NCBI GenBank assembly: GCA_004020315.1
Contig: SAQG01000018.1
Span: forward strand, 1-64,000
Source: Mesorhizobium sp.
GTDB taxonomy: Bacteria; Pseudomonadota; Alphaproteobacteria; Rhizobiales; Rhizobiaceae
DNA: 64,000 bases
Direction: 5' to 3'
Under the pieces are notes generated by a model. It made no database searches, was not told where the DNA came from, and worked only from the letters and a program-made list of their open reading frames with translations. This document shows, one piece after another, positions 1 through 9,002 of this stretch. Each line of letters opens with the position of its first letter. The first letter of the stretch is position 1. Position numbers and translations under genes: made by a program.

Positions 1-185
1 TTCCCGCCGCCCACATGGCCCTGCCGGCGCGGCTCAAGCGAACCGGTCTGCTGGCGCAGCTTGATCAGATTGTTTACAAAGCGAGGCGAAACGCGGAAAT
101 GGCGCGCAGCCTCACGGTGACCATGCCCCTCATCGACATACGCAGCAACACGCCTACGCAACTCAATCGGTAGCGGCTTGCCCAT
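1..185 (-). CDS. IS630-family transposase, N-terminal fragment cut by window edge
   Basis: Reading the minus strand from the ATG at 185 gives 61 codons beginning MGKPLPIELRRRV, with a helix-turn-helix containing the segment HREAARHFRVSPRFVNNLIK. This is the DNA-binding start of IS630-family transposases; the DDE catalytic domain would lie beyond position 1. A good ribosome binding site (AAAGGAGA on the minus strand, 191-198) supports the start. Whether the gene is intact cannot be judged here. IS630 transposases act on their own element by cut-and-paste into TA dinucleotides. Confidence 0.75.
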   Translation of the reverse strand, partial: MGKPLPIELRRRVAAYVDEGHGHREAARHFRVSPRFVNNLIKLRQQTGSLEPRRQGHVGGG

Positions 186-265
186 CGCGGTCTCCTTTCA
201 ACCGCAATGAATCACAAACTCAAATCAACGGGAATCCTGAATCCCTTAAATCGCGACACGCTTTA
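1..265 (-). mobile_element. IS630-type insertion sequence, one end (partial)
   Basis: The left edge holds the 5' part of an IS630-type transposase gene running leftwards out of the window, plus about 80 bases of non-coding sequence up to a likely terminus at 264-265. That terminus ends in the motif ACGCTTTA, and the TA at 264-265 fits the TA target duplication typical of the family. The other end lies outside, so completeness and the matching inverted repeat cannot be checked. The exact boundary is inferred. Confidence 0.6.
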
Positions 266-404
266 GTCGACAGCCGGCCAGCGAATGGCGGTTTCCTGCG
301 CTTCCGGTCCTCGTGCACCCAATGTGGGGCGTTCAAGTTCTCGGAACCACCGTTCTCGCCCGGCCTGACCCAAATCTCGGCAACCCCAACCTTCAACGGC
401 TTGC

Positions 405-2126
405 TTACGGCTGCAGCGTCACCCCGACGAAGATGCTATGGGCCGTGTAGTCGCGGCCCTCCAGGTTGCTGGTCTGTTTTTCGGTTCTGGCGCGGGTGGT
501 CAGTCCGGCATACCGGTTCAGCCACCATGTCAGTCCAGCCTCGGCGCTCAGCGTCAGATCATGGCCGTCGGACCCGATGTAGTCGCGCCAGTCCACGCCG
601 AGAGCTGCGTTCCCGATCAGGTTGGCACGGATTTCCCGCTCGCCGGTGAGGCGGCCGGAGTAAAGGATGTCGCCGCTTTCGTTGGCGGTCGTCGTGCCCT
701 CGACGATCGTCTGTCCGGTGAGGCCGATCGTGGTGCCGCGTTCCGGCGACCATCTGAGGTCGGCGTTCACCGTGGCGCCCGAAATTGCTGGCAGGCGGTC
801 GTCGTCGATCGCCTCCCGCAGCCAGCCGGCCGAGAACTCGCCGGCAAGCTTCTCGCCGAGGTCGAGCTCGGCGCCGGCCCGAACCCCAAGCCGCGTCGAG
901 GATCGTTCGAAACCATTGGTGTCGACGCGCAAATCATAGACCCGGCGGCCGATTTCGACCTCGGTGAACGGAGTGATGGCGGGAGAGATCTCATAGCCGG
1001 TACGCAAGGTGGCGGTATAGAGCGTCGAGTCGCGGTCTTTCTGCGACAGCGTTCCGCCCGTCGAAAGCTTGGCGTCGCCGTAGATGTCGTGTTCGACTGC
1101 GCCGGTCAGGGCGAAGCGCATCTTGCCGGCATCCTTCTCGACCGCGAGACTGCCGTCAATGGTCTGGCGCACCGGCTGCTCGACCGTGCCTTCGATGACC
1201 ACCGGCGATGAAGCCGATTCCGGCGCCGCCTCATAACCGAGCTTGGCGATAGCGCGCAGATCGTTGTCCAGGTCGACATTGAGCGTGCCGTCGATACGGC
1301 CCCGCGCGTCCTCAACCTCGTCGCCCGAAATGGTCTTGAGAAAGGTGCCGTAGCCGTCGATGACAGCCGAATTCTCCCGCCAGTCGGAGATGGCATTGAA
1401 GCGCAGCGTCGTTTCCGACAGCAGGGCCGGCTTGCCTTCTGGGCTTGAATCGGCGTTTGATGACGCCGTCAGGCCTTGCTCGAGCGTCGGCCTTATCACG
1501 AAGGAGCCGAGCTTGACGCCGGTGGCGGCGAACGGGTCGTCCTCGGCCCTCTTGTCACGGCCTTCGATGGCTTCGACGCGCTCGGCGCCCGGATCGAGCT
1601 GCTGCCTGTCGGTCGAATCAATGGTTACGGCACGGCGATTGGTTGGGTCCTGGTCCGTCTCGGCGGTGTCCGTCGTCGCGGCGGCTTGTGTCTCGGCGGC
1701 TTCGTCTTGATCGGTCGCGCCCTGCGTCGCGCTCGATGGCCGGCGCGTCGGGACGGGAGCGGGCGTGTCCGCAAACGTATCGTCGGTGGCTTCCGGCGGA
1801 TCAAAAATGCTGCCGGTCGCGGGTGCCGTGTCGTCGTGCTGTACGGCGCCCGGGCTGGCCGGCTGATAGGTGGGCGTCGGCACAGTGCTCTGGGTGGTTG
1901 CGCCGGCCTGTGCCGTCTGCTCCTGAGCGCTGGCCATGCTCAATTGCCTGGTTTTGCGCTGCTGGTCGTCCAGAATCGCTGACTCCGAAACCTCGCCGCG
2001 CAGCTCGGTTACCTGGGCATAGGGCTGCGCAGGCCGCAGCAAGGCGAAGACGCTGGTCGCCAACAGCAAGGCGCAGACCGCCTTGCCGTTTCGTCTTCTT
2101 TTCTTTTCAGGCTGGGCCCTGGACAT
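405..2126 (-). CDS. Outer-membrane beta-barrel porin-like protein (BBP2 family)
   Basis: A protein of about 573 residues with a basic N-terminus (EKKRRRNGK) and a hydrophobic signal segment ending near PAQPYAQ. A Thr/Ala/Asp-rich low-complexity stretch of roughly 150 residues follows, then a C-terminal half of alternating amphipathic strands ending in an aromatic/hydrophobic strand (SIFVGVTLQP), as expected for an outer-membrane barrel. The pattern fits the putative beta-barrel porin 2 family (DUF2320-type) of alphaproteobacteria. The ATG at 2126 is preferred over an in-frame GTG at 2135; neither has a strong ribosome binding site. It is transcribed divergently from kdsD. Substrate and function are unknown. 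Confidence 0.7.
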   Translation of the reverse strand: MSRAQPEKKRRRNGKAVCALLLATSVFALLRPAQPYAQVTELRGEVSESAILDDQQRKTRQLSMASAQEQTAQAGATTQSTVPTPTYQPASPGAVQHDDTAPATGSIFDPPEATDDTFADTPAPVPTRRPSSATQGATDQDEAAETQAAATTDTAETDQDPTNRRAVTIDSTDRQQLDPGAERVEAIEGRDKRAEDDPFAATGVKLGSFVIRPTLEQGLTASSNADSSPEGKPALLSETTLRFNAISDWRENSAVIDGYGTFLKTISGDEVEDARGRIDGTLNVDLDNDLRAIAKLGYEAAPESASSPVVIEGTVEQPVRQTIDGSLAVEKDAGKMRFALTGAVEHDIYGDAKLSTGGTLSQKDRDSTLYTATLRTGYEISPAITPFTEVEIGRRVYDLRVDTNGFERSSTRLGVRAGAELDLGEKLAGEFSAGWLREAIDDDRLPAISGATVNADLRWSPERGTTIGLTGQTIVEGTTTANESGDILYSGRLTGEREIRANLIGNAALGVDWRDYIGSDGHDLTLSAEAGLTWWLNRYAGLTTRARTEKQTSNLEGRDYTAHSIFVGVTLQP

Positions 2127-2277
2127 TGCTACCACTGCTTGCGCGGCGCTCGCGCGCCATACTTACCGAACCGTAAACGGGGATGGTTAACGGAGGGTTG
2201 AGGCGGCGGTTGATCAAAGCCCCCTGGATGGCAATTCCGTTGGACAGGCGCGCGGCAAAGCGCTAATCGCATCAGCC

Positions 2278-3279
2278 ATGCATGCGGGATCCCCAGACAA
2301 GAAGCGGCTCGATGGGCAGGCTTCGATCGCCTCGGCCCTTAGAACCGTAGCGACCGAGCAGGCCGGTGTCGCGGCGCTGGCGGCTGCGCTCGAAAACGGA
2401 TTGACCGAACCGTTCGCGCGCGCCGTCGATATGGTGTCGCAGATCGCCGGCCGCGTCATCGTCACCGGCGTCGGCAAGAGCGGCCATATCGGCTCAAAGA
2501 TCGCGGCGACACTCGCCTCGACCGGCACGCCGGCTTTCTTCGTCCATTCTGCCGAAGCCAATCATGGCGACCTCGGCATGATTGCAAGGGACGACGCCAT
2601 CATCGCCATGTCGTGGTCGGGCGAGAGCCGCGAGCTCAAGGGCATCATCGCCTATTCCAGGCGCTTCTCGATTCCGCTGATCGCGGTTACCGCCGGAGAG
2701 CGATCGGCGCTGGCGCGGGCGGCCGATGTGGTGCTTTTGCTGCCGCGTGCGCCGGAAGCCTGCCCGCACGGCCTGGCGCCGACGACATCGACGTTGCTGC
2801 AACTGGTGATCGGCGATGCACTGGCCATCGCGTTGCTCGAAGCGCGCGGCTTCACGCCGGATCATTTCCGCACCTTCCATCCCGGTGGGCAACTTGGCGC
2901 CAATCTGACGCAGATCCGCGACATCATGCATGTCGGCGACAGGCTGCCGCTGGTGCCTTCCGGCACTGGAATGCACGAAGCGATCCTCGAATTGTCGCGC
3001 AAGGGGTTTGGCTGCGTGGCGATAACCGCTGCGGATGGTGCGCTGATCGGCATCATCACCGACGGCGACATCAGGCGCCACATCGGCAGCAATCTTCTGG
3101 CGATGAGCGTCGATCAGGTCATGACCAAGGAGCCGAAGACCGCCGGGCCGGATACGCTGGTGGCGACCGCGCTGCAGACGATCAACAGTTCGACCATTTC
3201 CAGCCTGATGGTTGTCGAAGGCAGACGGCCGGTCGGACTTGTCCATCTGCACGACCTGCTGCGCATCGGCGCGGCCTGA
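2278..3279 (+). CDS. kdsD: Arabinose-5-phosphate isomerase, KdsD/KpsF family
   Basis: A 333-residue cytoplasmic protein with an N-terminal SIS sugar-phosphate isomerase domain (about 40-190; motifs GVGKSGHIG, HSAEANHGDLGM and MSWSGESRE) followed by two CBS domains (about 205-330; GIITDGDIRRHIG and the closing GLVHLHDLLRIG). This is the usual domain order and length of KdsD. It interconverts ribulose-5-phosphate and arabinose-5-phosphate, the first step towards the Kdo sugar of lipopolysaccharide. The ATG at 2278 lacks a clear ribosome binding site, but no better in-frame start is visible. The gene is a lone forward gene convergent with the NfeD gene. Confidence 0.93.
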   Translation: MHAGSPDKKRLDGQASIASALRTVATEQAGVAALAAALENGLTEPFARAVDMVSQIAGRVIVTGVGKSGHIGSKIAATLASTGTPAFFVHSAEANHGDLGMIARDDAIIAMSWSGESRELKGIIAYSRRFSIPLIAVTAGERSALARAADVVLLLPRAPEACPHGLAPTTSTLLQLVIGDALAIALLEARGFTPDHFRTFHPGGQLGANLTQIRDIMHVGDRLPLVPSGTGMHEAILELSRKGFGCVAITAADGALIGIITDGDIRRHIGSNLLAMSVDQVMTKEPKTAGPDTLVATALQTINSSTISSLMVVEGRRPVGLVHLHDLLRIGAA

Positions 3280-3323
3280 CAGACCTCAGGCCTGTTTGAA
3301 AGTCGGCCGCCGAGATGGTGGGA

Positions 3324-3791
3324 TCAGTCCACCGCCTCGACCGTCAATTCCAGATCGGTGTCGGCTGCGCCCGTTACGCGCACCTGCGTGCCGGCCGGCA
3401 GATCGGGGCCGGAGACGCGCCATAGCGTGTCGCCCAGCTTTATGCGGCCGCGCCCGTCCTTGATCGGCTCGGCCAGCGTGGCCATCCTGCCGATCATCTG
3501 TGCGCCGCGGCGGTTGAGCAGTGGCTGGTCGGTCCCATCATCGCGCCCGCCCACCAGTCTCTTGCCGACATAGGTTGACACCAGCGACATCGCGAGGAAG
3601 GCGAGAACCTGGATTTGCCAGGTCCAGAAGCCCGCGTCCCAGATGAGCAGGGACACCACGCCGATCAGCAGCGCGGCGATGCCGATCCACAGCATGAATA
3701 TGCCCGGTGCGATGACCTCCATTACGAGGAGGACGAAGCCGAGAACCATCCAATTCCAAGGGCCAAGTTCGGAAATGATGCGGTCGAACAT
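3324..3791 (-). CDS. NfeD-family membrane protein
   Basis: A 155-residue protein with an N-terminal hydrophobic block of two to three membrane helices (about 12-80, including GFVLLVMEVIAPGIFMLW) and a C-terminal OB-fold-like soluble domain (about 95-155) ending in a beta-rich stretch (RVTGAADTDLELTVEAVD). It is the short NfeD type that works with an SPFH/stomatin partner in membrane quality control. It lies 10 bases downstream of the SPFH gene on the same strand, the classical two-gene operon. A GAGG ribosome binding site sits 8 bases before the ATG. Confidence 0.88.
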   Translation of the reverse strand: MFDRIISELGPWNWMVLGFVLLVMEVIAPGIFMLWIGIAALLIGVVSLLIWDAGFWTWQIQVLAFLAMSLVSTYVGKRLVGGRDDGTDQPLLNRRGAQMIGRMATLAEPIKDGRGRIKLGDTLWRVSGPDLPAGTQVRVTGAADTDLELTVEAVD

Positions 3792-3801
3792 GGGATCGGC
3801 C

Positions 3802-4752
3802 TCAGGTCTGGCCGGGGCGAACTGCCGGCGGGCGTGACGCTTGCCGCGTGGCGCCTGCAGTGCCTTCGCTGCCGAAGACTTCCTTGGTGATCGCGCCGAT
3901 GCCGCCGAGCGTGCCGATCAATGATGAAGCTTCTATCGGCATCAGCACGACCTTGCTGTTTGTGGCAGAGCCGATCCTGGTCAGCGCTTCGGTGTATTTC
4001 AGCGCAACGAAGTAGTTGAGCGCCTGCACGTCGCCCTTGGCGATCGCTTCCGACACCACCTGCGTGGCGCGGGCCTCGGCCTCGGCCGAACGTTCGCGCG
4101 CCTCGGCGTCGCGGAAGGCGGCTTCCTTGCGGCCCTCGGCTTCCAGGATCTGCGACTGCTTGAGGCCTTCGGCGTCGAGGATCTGCGCGCGCTTGTTGCG
4201 TTCGGCCATCATCTGGCGACCCATCGATTCGACGAGATTGGCCGGTGGATTGATGTCCTTGATCTCGACGCGGGTGATCTTGATGCCCCAGGGATGTGCC
4301 GCCTCGTCGACGACGCGCAGCAGGCGTTCATTGATGGCGTCGCGGTTCGACAAAAGCTCGTCGAGGTCCATCGAGCCCATCACCGTACGGATGTTGGTCA
4401 TCGTCAGGTTGAGGATGGCGTTCTCCAGCCCAGCGACCTGGTAGGCAGCCTGCGCGGCGTTGAGCACCTGGTAGAAGGCGACGCCGTCGACAGCGACGGT
4501 GGCGTTGTCGCGGGTGATGATCTCCTGGGTCGGAACGTCGAGCACCTGCTCCATCATGTTCAACTTGGCGCCGATGCGGTCGACGAACGGTACGATGAGG
4601 TTGAGGCCTGGGCTCAATGTCTTGGTGTAGCGGCCAAAGCGTTCGACGGTATAATTATAGCCTTGCGGGATTGTCCGGATGCCTTTGAAAAGCACGAGCA
4701 CGACAAGAGCGACAAGAACAAGAAGTGCGATATCGAAACCACTGAAATCCAT
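3802..4752 (-). CDS. SPFH/band-7 (stomatin/paraslipin-like) membrane protein
   Basis: A 316-residue protein beginning MDFSGFDIALLVLVALVVL, a single N-terminal membrane segment. A band-7/SPFH domain follows (about 25-200; GYNYTVERFGRYTKTLSPG), then a charged Glu/Ala-rich coiled-coil region (about 190-265) and a hydrophobic C-terminal part. Such proteins form large ring assemblies at the inner membrane and cooperate with NfeD, whose gene follows directly; the pairing resembles E. coli QmcA/YbbK. A longer frame runs to 4806, but the ATG at 4752 has a ribosome binding site (GAGGGAG) and starts at the membrane segment, so it is preferred. Confidence 0.9.
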   Translation of the reverse strand: MDFSGFDIALLVLVALVVLVLFKGIRTIPQGYNYTVERFGRYTKTLSPGLNLIVPFVDRIGAKLNMMEQVLDVPTQEIITRDNATVAVDGVAFYQVLNAAQAAYQVAGLENAILNLTMTNIRTVMGSMDLDELLSNRDAINERLLRVVDEAAHPWGIKITRVEIKDINPPANLVESMGRQMMAERNKRAQILDAEGLKQSQILEAEGRKEAAFRDAEARERSAEAEARATQVVSEAIAKGDVQALNYFVALKYTEALTRIGSATNSKVVLMPIEASSLIGTLGGIGAITKEVFGSEGTAGATRQASRPPAVRPGQT

Positions 4753-4902
4753 TTGGCTCTCCCTCAGATGCCGGCCACGGAAATGTTTCAACGCAACCGA
4801 CTTCACCGAACACTTAAGTGTGTTTCAGAAATGTTACAATTGGGTGATCACGAATTGCCGGTGCATAGAAAGCCGGGCTAGCGGCGCTCGGTCGTGTCCG
4901 CT

Positions 4903-5967
4903 TCAGATCCAGCCCGACAGCTCGCGCCGCACCATGGCCTCGATCACCGCCATGCCTTCGGCACTGTCGTTGAGACAGGGAATGTGCGTGAACTTCTCGC
5001 CGCCGGCATGATGGAAGGTCTCGGCCGCCTCCCTGCCGATCTCGTCCAGCGTCTCGATGCAGTCGACAGAAAAGCCTGGATTGACGATGGCGATCGATCT
5101 CACGCCTTCTCCGGCTAATTTCTCGACCGTCTTGTCGGTGTAAGGCTGCAGCCATTCCTGCGCACCGAAGCGCGATTGGAACGTGGTGATCAGCCTCTTC
5201 TCATCCCAGCCGAGCTTTTCACGCAGCAGCCGGGCCGTCTCCAGGCAATGGGCCTGATAGGGGTCGCCCTTGTCGGAATAGGGTTTCGGAATGCCGTGAT
5301 AGGAGGCGATAACCACTTCCGGCTCGAAATCGAGGCTCGTCAGATGGCGCTCGATCGAACCGGCAAGCGCCTCGATATAAACCGGTTCGGCATAGTAGGG
5401 CGGCACGCTGCGGATCGCCGGGGCGCGGCGCATCTTCATCAGCGCGCGAAACAGCTGGTCGTTGGCGGTCGCGGTCGTGGTCGCGGAATATTGCGGATAG
5501 AGCGGAAAAGAGAGAATGCGGTCGCAGCCTTGCGCGACCAGCCCTTTGGCGACGCTCTCGGTCGAAGGATTGCCGTAACGCATCGCCCAGTCGACGGTGA
5601 CACCGGGCAGGTCGCGCAGCGCCTCGGTCAGCTTTTCGCTCTGAGCGCGGGTGTAGGTGCGCAGCGGCGACTCGTTACGCTGCCGGTTCCAGATCCTTGC
5701 ATAGTTGGCGCCCGACTTCTTTGGCCGTGTGGTGAGAACCAGCCCGTAGAGGATCGGGTACCATATCGCCTTGTTGAGCTCGATGACGCGCGGATCGGAC
5801 AGGAATTCCCTGAGATAGCGCCACATCGGCTTGAATTCCGTGCCGTCGGGCGTGCCGAGATTAATCAGCATGACGCCGGTCCTGCCCGCCCCGACCGGCG
5901 GCTGTGCCGCCGGCAGCGCGCCGGGGACCTTCGCGGCCTTGGGATCGGCAGGGTTGGAAAGCGTCAT
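4903..5967 (-). CDS. hemH: Ferrochelatase
   Basis: About 354 residues starting MTLSNPADPKAAK. It shows the core motifs of ferrochelatase: GVMLINLGTPDG near the N-terminus, the metal-site histidine segment ASYHGIPKPYSDKGDPY, FQSRFGAQEWLQPYT, and the C-terminal segment NPGFSVDCIETLDEI with the catalytic glutamate. The enzyme inserts ferrous iron into protoporphyrin IX, the last step of haem synthesis, at the inner-membrane surface. The chosen ATG has a GGAG site 7 to 8 bases upstream; the frame is open to 6036 but without support. It is monocistronic, with a strong terminator upstream belonging to the previous gene. Confidence 0.96.
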   Translation of the reverse strand: MTLSNPADPKAAKVPGALPAAQPPVGAGRTGVMLINLGTPDGTEFKPMWRYLREFLSDPRVIELNKAIWYPILYGLVLTTRPKKSGANYARIWNRQRNESPLRTYTRAQSEKLTEALRDLPGVTVDWAMRYGNPSTESVAKGLVAQGCDRILSFPLYPQYSATTTATANDQLFRALMKMRRAPAIRSVPPYYAEPVYIEALAGSIERHLTSLDFEPEVVIASYHGIPKPYSDKGDPYQAHCLETARLLREKLGWDEKRLITTFQSRFGAQEWLQPYTDKTVEKLAGEGVRSIAIVNPGFSVDCIETLDEIGREAAETFHHAGGEKFTHIPCLNDSAEGMAVIEAMVRRELSGWI

Positions 5968-6062
5968 AAGGGATCTCCGGACACCGCGCGAAACTAGCGA
6001 TGCCGCGCCGGTTTTCAATGCAGCGTCTGGCCGCACCTTATCCTACCTAGCGGCGAAAGCAG

Positions 6063-6092
6063 AAAACCCGCCCGGTTATCCGGACGGGTTTT
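6063..6092 (-). terminator. Rho-independent terminator after the UshA-like gene
   Basis: A near-perfect stem (AAAACCCGCCCGG pairing with CCGGACGGGTTTT around a short loop) lies about 20 bases past the stop of the minus-strand nucleotidase gene and about 100 bases before hemH. The A/T-rich stem ends make it potentially bidirectional. It separates the two genes into different transcripts. Confidence 0.85.
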
Positions 6093-6112
6093 CCAACAAT
6101 GAGGGAAGAAAC

Positions 6113-8251
6113 TTAGTTTGCGGCCGGGATGGTCAAGGTTGCGCCGACGGGAAGGCGGCGCGGCTCATAGTCCTTGTTGGCGTCGGAGATCGTTTTCCAC
6201 TTGGCGCCATCGCCATAGGCCTTTTCCGCCAGATCCCAATAGGTATCGCCGGCAACGATCACATGGCTGCTTTCGGCCGGCTTTGCCGGCTCGGCAGGCG
6301 CAGCCTCGGCTGGCTTTGCCGGTTCCTGGGCCGATTCCTGGGCCGGTTCCGCCGCAGGAGCCGGTGCCGCCGGCGCCGTCTCGGCTGGCTTTGCCGGCTC
6401 GGCAGGTGCGGGCGTTGCCGGCTCGGCAGGTGCGGCCGTCGCCGGGGCGGGTTCCGCCGGCACGGTTGGCGGCGTCGTGGCAATATCGTCGGAACCGGCC
6501 GGCGGTCCGGGCATCGCCGGCTCCGCAGTTGCGGCTGGAGCCGTTTCTGCTGGTTTTGCGGGCTCGGCCGGAGCGGGCGCAGCCTCGGCCGGCTTGGTCG
6601 GTTCCTGGGCCGGTTGCTGGGCCGGTTCCGCCGCGGCGGCGGCCGTGATTTCGGTGATGCGGCCATCGAGCTTCGGCGTATAGGGCCGATGCGCGCTGAG
6701 ATAATCGGCGACCACCTGTTCGAGGCCCGGACCGTAATCGTAGGCGTTCTTGGCCCTGTCGGCGAAGACCTTGTAGCCGTCACCGCCCTGGCGCACATAG
6801 TTGTTGGTGGCGATCAGGTAATCCTTGTCCGGATTGATCGGCGTCCACGCGCCGCCTTCCATGACTTCGACCGACTTGACGCGCCCGGCATTCGGGGCAG
6901 CCGATTTGTCGAATGAATACTTCAGGCCGGCAACCTGCGGGAAGCGTCCGGCGCCGTCCTTGATCTGGCTGAGACCGTTCTCGAGCCCGGCAATCAGATC
7001 CTTGCCGGAAATCTGGAAAGTCGCCACTGTGTTCTGGAACGGCAGCACGTTCAGCACTTCGCCCATGGTAATGGTGCCCTGGTCGATCGAAGCGCGCAGA
7101 CCGCCGCCATTCGTGATGACGATCTCCACACCCTGGTCCTTGACGCGGTCGAGGACGGCATCGGAGACGAGATTGCCCATCTCGCACTCGCGGGTGCGAC
7201 AGTTCTCACGACTGCCGTCGATCGCCTTGGTGGTTTCGGCGACTTCCTGGTTCTTCAACGCCTCGATCGGCGCGCCGAGCTCTTTGATGCGGGCAAGCAC
7301 GGCGGGATCTGGCGTGATCGATTTGTCGAGGTAGATCGGGTCGCCGCTGGCTTGCTTGACGACACCGCTGTCGTCGAACACGACCTTGAACTCGCCGAGA
7401 TATTTCGAATAGGACGCCGCCTGGACGACCGGCACCTTGTAGCCGTCCGGATTGTCGACCATCGTCGGGTAGGGGCCTTCAGCCCTGGGGTCGGTGTTGG
7501 ACAGCAGCGAATGGCTGTGGCCGCCGACCACCACGTCGACGCCCGGGATCGTGGCGATGACGTCGCGTTCGCGTTTGTAGCCGATATGGGTGACCGCGAT
7601 GATCTTGTTGACGCCTTCTCCCTTCAGCCTCTCGACCTCGGCCGTGATCGACTTGACGTCGTCCTCGATCGTGACGTTAGGGCCTGGCGAAGCGAGCTCG
7701 GGCGTGTCGTTGGTGACCGCGCCGACGATGCCGATCTTCTGGCCGCCGACCTCGATCACGATCGACGGTTTCACGCGGTCACCGAGCTTGGATTGCACGG
7801 TGGCCTTCACATTGGCGCCGAGCACCGGAAATTTGATCATGTCCAGGAACGGCGCCAGCGCCGCCTCGCCATCGTCGAACTCGTGATTGCCGACCGCCAT
7901 AGCGTCGAATTTCATCTGGTTGAGGAATTCGCCTTCGGTCTTGCCCTTGTAGGTCGTGTAGAAGAGCGAGCCTTGGAAATTGTCGCCGGCGCTGAGCAGC
8001 AGCACGTTTTGGCCTTCCAGCTTCTTGCGCTCTTGGGCGATCGCCGTGATCAGCCGCGCCGCGCCACCGGTGCACTCGCCCTTGGTCTCCTCTTCGGCGG
8101 AGCAGGTCGATTCATATTTGTTGTTGCTTTCGATGCGGCTGTGCCAGTCGTTGATGTGCAGGATGTTCAGCGTGTAGTCGGCAAAGGACACGCCGGTCGA
8201 TAGGCCAAGTGTAGACGCCGACAGGGCGGCAATGGCGGCGATCTTCTTCAT
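6113..8251 (-). CDS. UshA-like 5'-nucleotidase/metallophosphoesterase with LysM tail
   Basis: A 712-residue secreted protein with signal peptide MKKIAAIAALSASTLGLSTGVSFA. The metallophosphoesterase domain (about 25-330) carries metal ligands in HINDWHS, SAGDNFQGS, AVGNHEFDDG, THIGYKRE and GGHSHS. The 5'-nucleotidase C-terminal domain (about 350-525) includes NGGGLRASID and ATNNYVRQGGDGY. A linker of about 125 residues rich in Ala/Pro/Glu (repeats of PAKPAE type) leads to a LysM domain (about 660-712; VIVAGDTYWDLAEKAYGDG). The catalytic half releases phosphate from nucleotides or UDP-sugars in the periplasm; LysM suggests peptidoglycan anchoring. The family usually lacks a LysM tail, so the fusion is notable. 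It stands alone between two terminators. Confidence 0.88.
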   Translation of the reverse strand: MKKIAAIAALSASTLGLSTGVSFADYTLNILHINDWHSRIESNNKYESTCSAEEETKGECTGGAARLITAIAQERKKLEGQNVLLLSAGDNFQGSLFYTTYKGKTEGEFLNQMKFDAMAVGNHEFDDGEAALAPFLDMIKFPVLGANVKATVQSKLGDRVKPSIVIEVGGQKIGIVGAVTNDTPELASPGPNVTIEDDVKSITAEVERLKGEGVNKIIAVTHIGYKRERDVIATIPGVDVVVGGHSHSLLSNTDPRAEGPYPTMVDNPDGYKVPVVQAASYSKYLGEFKVVFDDSGVVKQASGDPIYLDKSITPDPAVLARIKELGAPIEALKNQEVAETTKAIDGSRENCRTRECEMGNLVSDAVLDRVKDQGVEIVITNGGGLRASIDQGTITMGEVLNVLPFQNTVATFQISGKDLIAGLENGLSQIKDGAGRFPQVAGLKYSFDKSAAPNAGRVKSVEVMEGGAWTPINPDKDYLIATNNYVRQGGDGYKVFADRAKNAYDYGPGLEQVVADYLSAHRPYTPKLDGRITEITAAAAAEPAQQPAQEPTKPAEAAPAPAEPAKPAETAPAATAEPAMPGPPAGSDDIATTPPTVPAEPAPATAAPAEPATPAPAEPAKPAETAPAAPAPAAEPAQESAQEPAKPAEAAPAEPAKPAESSHVIVAGDTYWDLAEKAYGDGAKWKTISDANKDYEPRRLPVGATLTIPAAN

Positions 8252-8376
8252 CTTCGTCTCCCGGATGACCTGTTAAACGCCCTTGCTTGACTGGAACATT
8301 ACAGCCAGCTTTTTCGCCCATGTTCACATCGCGTTTTAGCCGATGCAAGCGGAATCGAGGACAGCTTTGCCGGCGC

Positions 8377-8408
8377 AAAAAGGACGGCGGCCTCAAGCCG
8401 CCGTCCTT
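8377..8408 (-). terminator. Rho-independent terminator after omp10-like gene
   Basis: A perfect 12-base-pair stem (AAGGACGGCGGC with its complement, 8380-8391 and 8397-8408) has a 5-base loop, with an A-run on its left that becomes a T-run on the minus strand. It lies 25 bases past the omp10-like stop and would end that transcript before the nucleotidase promoter. Confidence 0.88.
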
Positions 8409-8432
8409 GACAAAAGCAGTTCGGTATGGCGC

Positions 8433-8807
8433 TCAGGTGCGTCGCGTCAGCACAAAGTTCTGCCCGCTCGCGCTGGTGCAATTAAGCTGCGAGGTGGAGA
8501 TCAACAAGCAGTTGAAGCTGATCGGCGTCTGGCGGATCAGCGAAGTGCCATGGATTTCGACCGAAGTACCGCCGGTCATGGTGTAGCTGCCGTCGGCAAG
8601 TTTCTGGCCGGTGTCGGTCGCGACGGTCTTGAAGCTGCCGCCGGCGAAGGTCGACAGGCCCGTGCCTTGCGCGTCGATCCATGATCCTTCGACCGCACTC
8701 CGCGTGGCCAATGGCGGCCCGCCCGGGCCGGCGGTGGTGCACGCCGCCAAGGCGGCAGCGGCCGCGACAATACCGGCCGAAAGCAATTTGCGCGCAATCG
8801 TCATCAT
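8433..8807 (-). CDS. omp10: Omp10-type outer-membrane lipoprotein
   Basis: About 124 residues. It begins MMTIARKLLSAG with a lipoprotein signal whose lipobox reads LAAC, so the cysteine would be lipidated after cleavage. The mature part has the Omp10 layout known from Brucella: an EGSWIDAQG strand, TDTGQKLADGSYT, and a C-terminal barrel-like segment with two cysteines (FNCLLISTSQLNCTSASG) ending in LTRR. This resembles small lipocalin-like inhibitor folds. The start at 8807 has an AGGAGAGG site upstream, better than the frame's first codon at 8828. The exact role is unknown; the Brucella homologue is an outer-membrane antigen. Confidence 0.82.
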   Translation of the reverse strand: MMTIARKLLSAGIVAAAAALAACTTAGPGGPPLATRSAVEGSWIDAQGTGLSTFAGGSFKTVATDTGQKLADGSYTMTGGTSVEIHGTSLIRQTPISFNCLLISTSQLNCTSASGQNFVLTRRT

Positions 8808-8823
8808 CAAGATCCTCTCCTCT

Positions 8824-8926
8824 CGCATCGGTCCGAAAATCGATCCGATTTTTCGGAAAGCACGATGCGTACATTCAAGCGCTAGAGCGTACTTTGTGCG
8901 TCCAAATGGACGCGCGTCGCTCTAGG
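8824..8926. repeat. Dispersed intergenic palindromic repeat, copy 1
   Basis: About 100 bases containing two nested palindromes (CCGAAAATCG..CGATTTTTCGG type, and TAGAGCG..GTGCGTCC..GGACGC..CGCTCTA). A second copy in opposite orientation lies at 26183-26285, matching over nearly the whole length. The copies are intergenic and non-coding, of the kind scattered through Mesorhizobium genomes. Confidence 0.85.
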
Positions 8927-9002
8927 CCCACCTTCCTTCAATCGCCCGATTTCCAGCCGATTGCAAGGCAGGCAGACACCGCTATCGAACGAGGATGTTG
9001 CA

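Noticed and set aside
5831..6916. 361-codon forward open frame rich in Arg/Gly/Leu
   Set aside because: It is a low-complexity shadow of the PAKPAE repeat region of the nucleotidase and of hemH.
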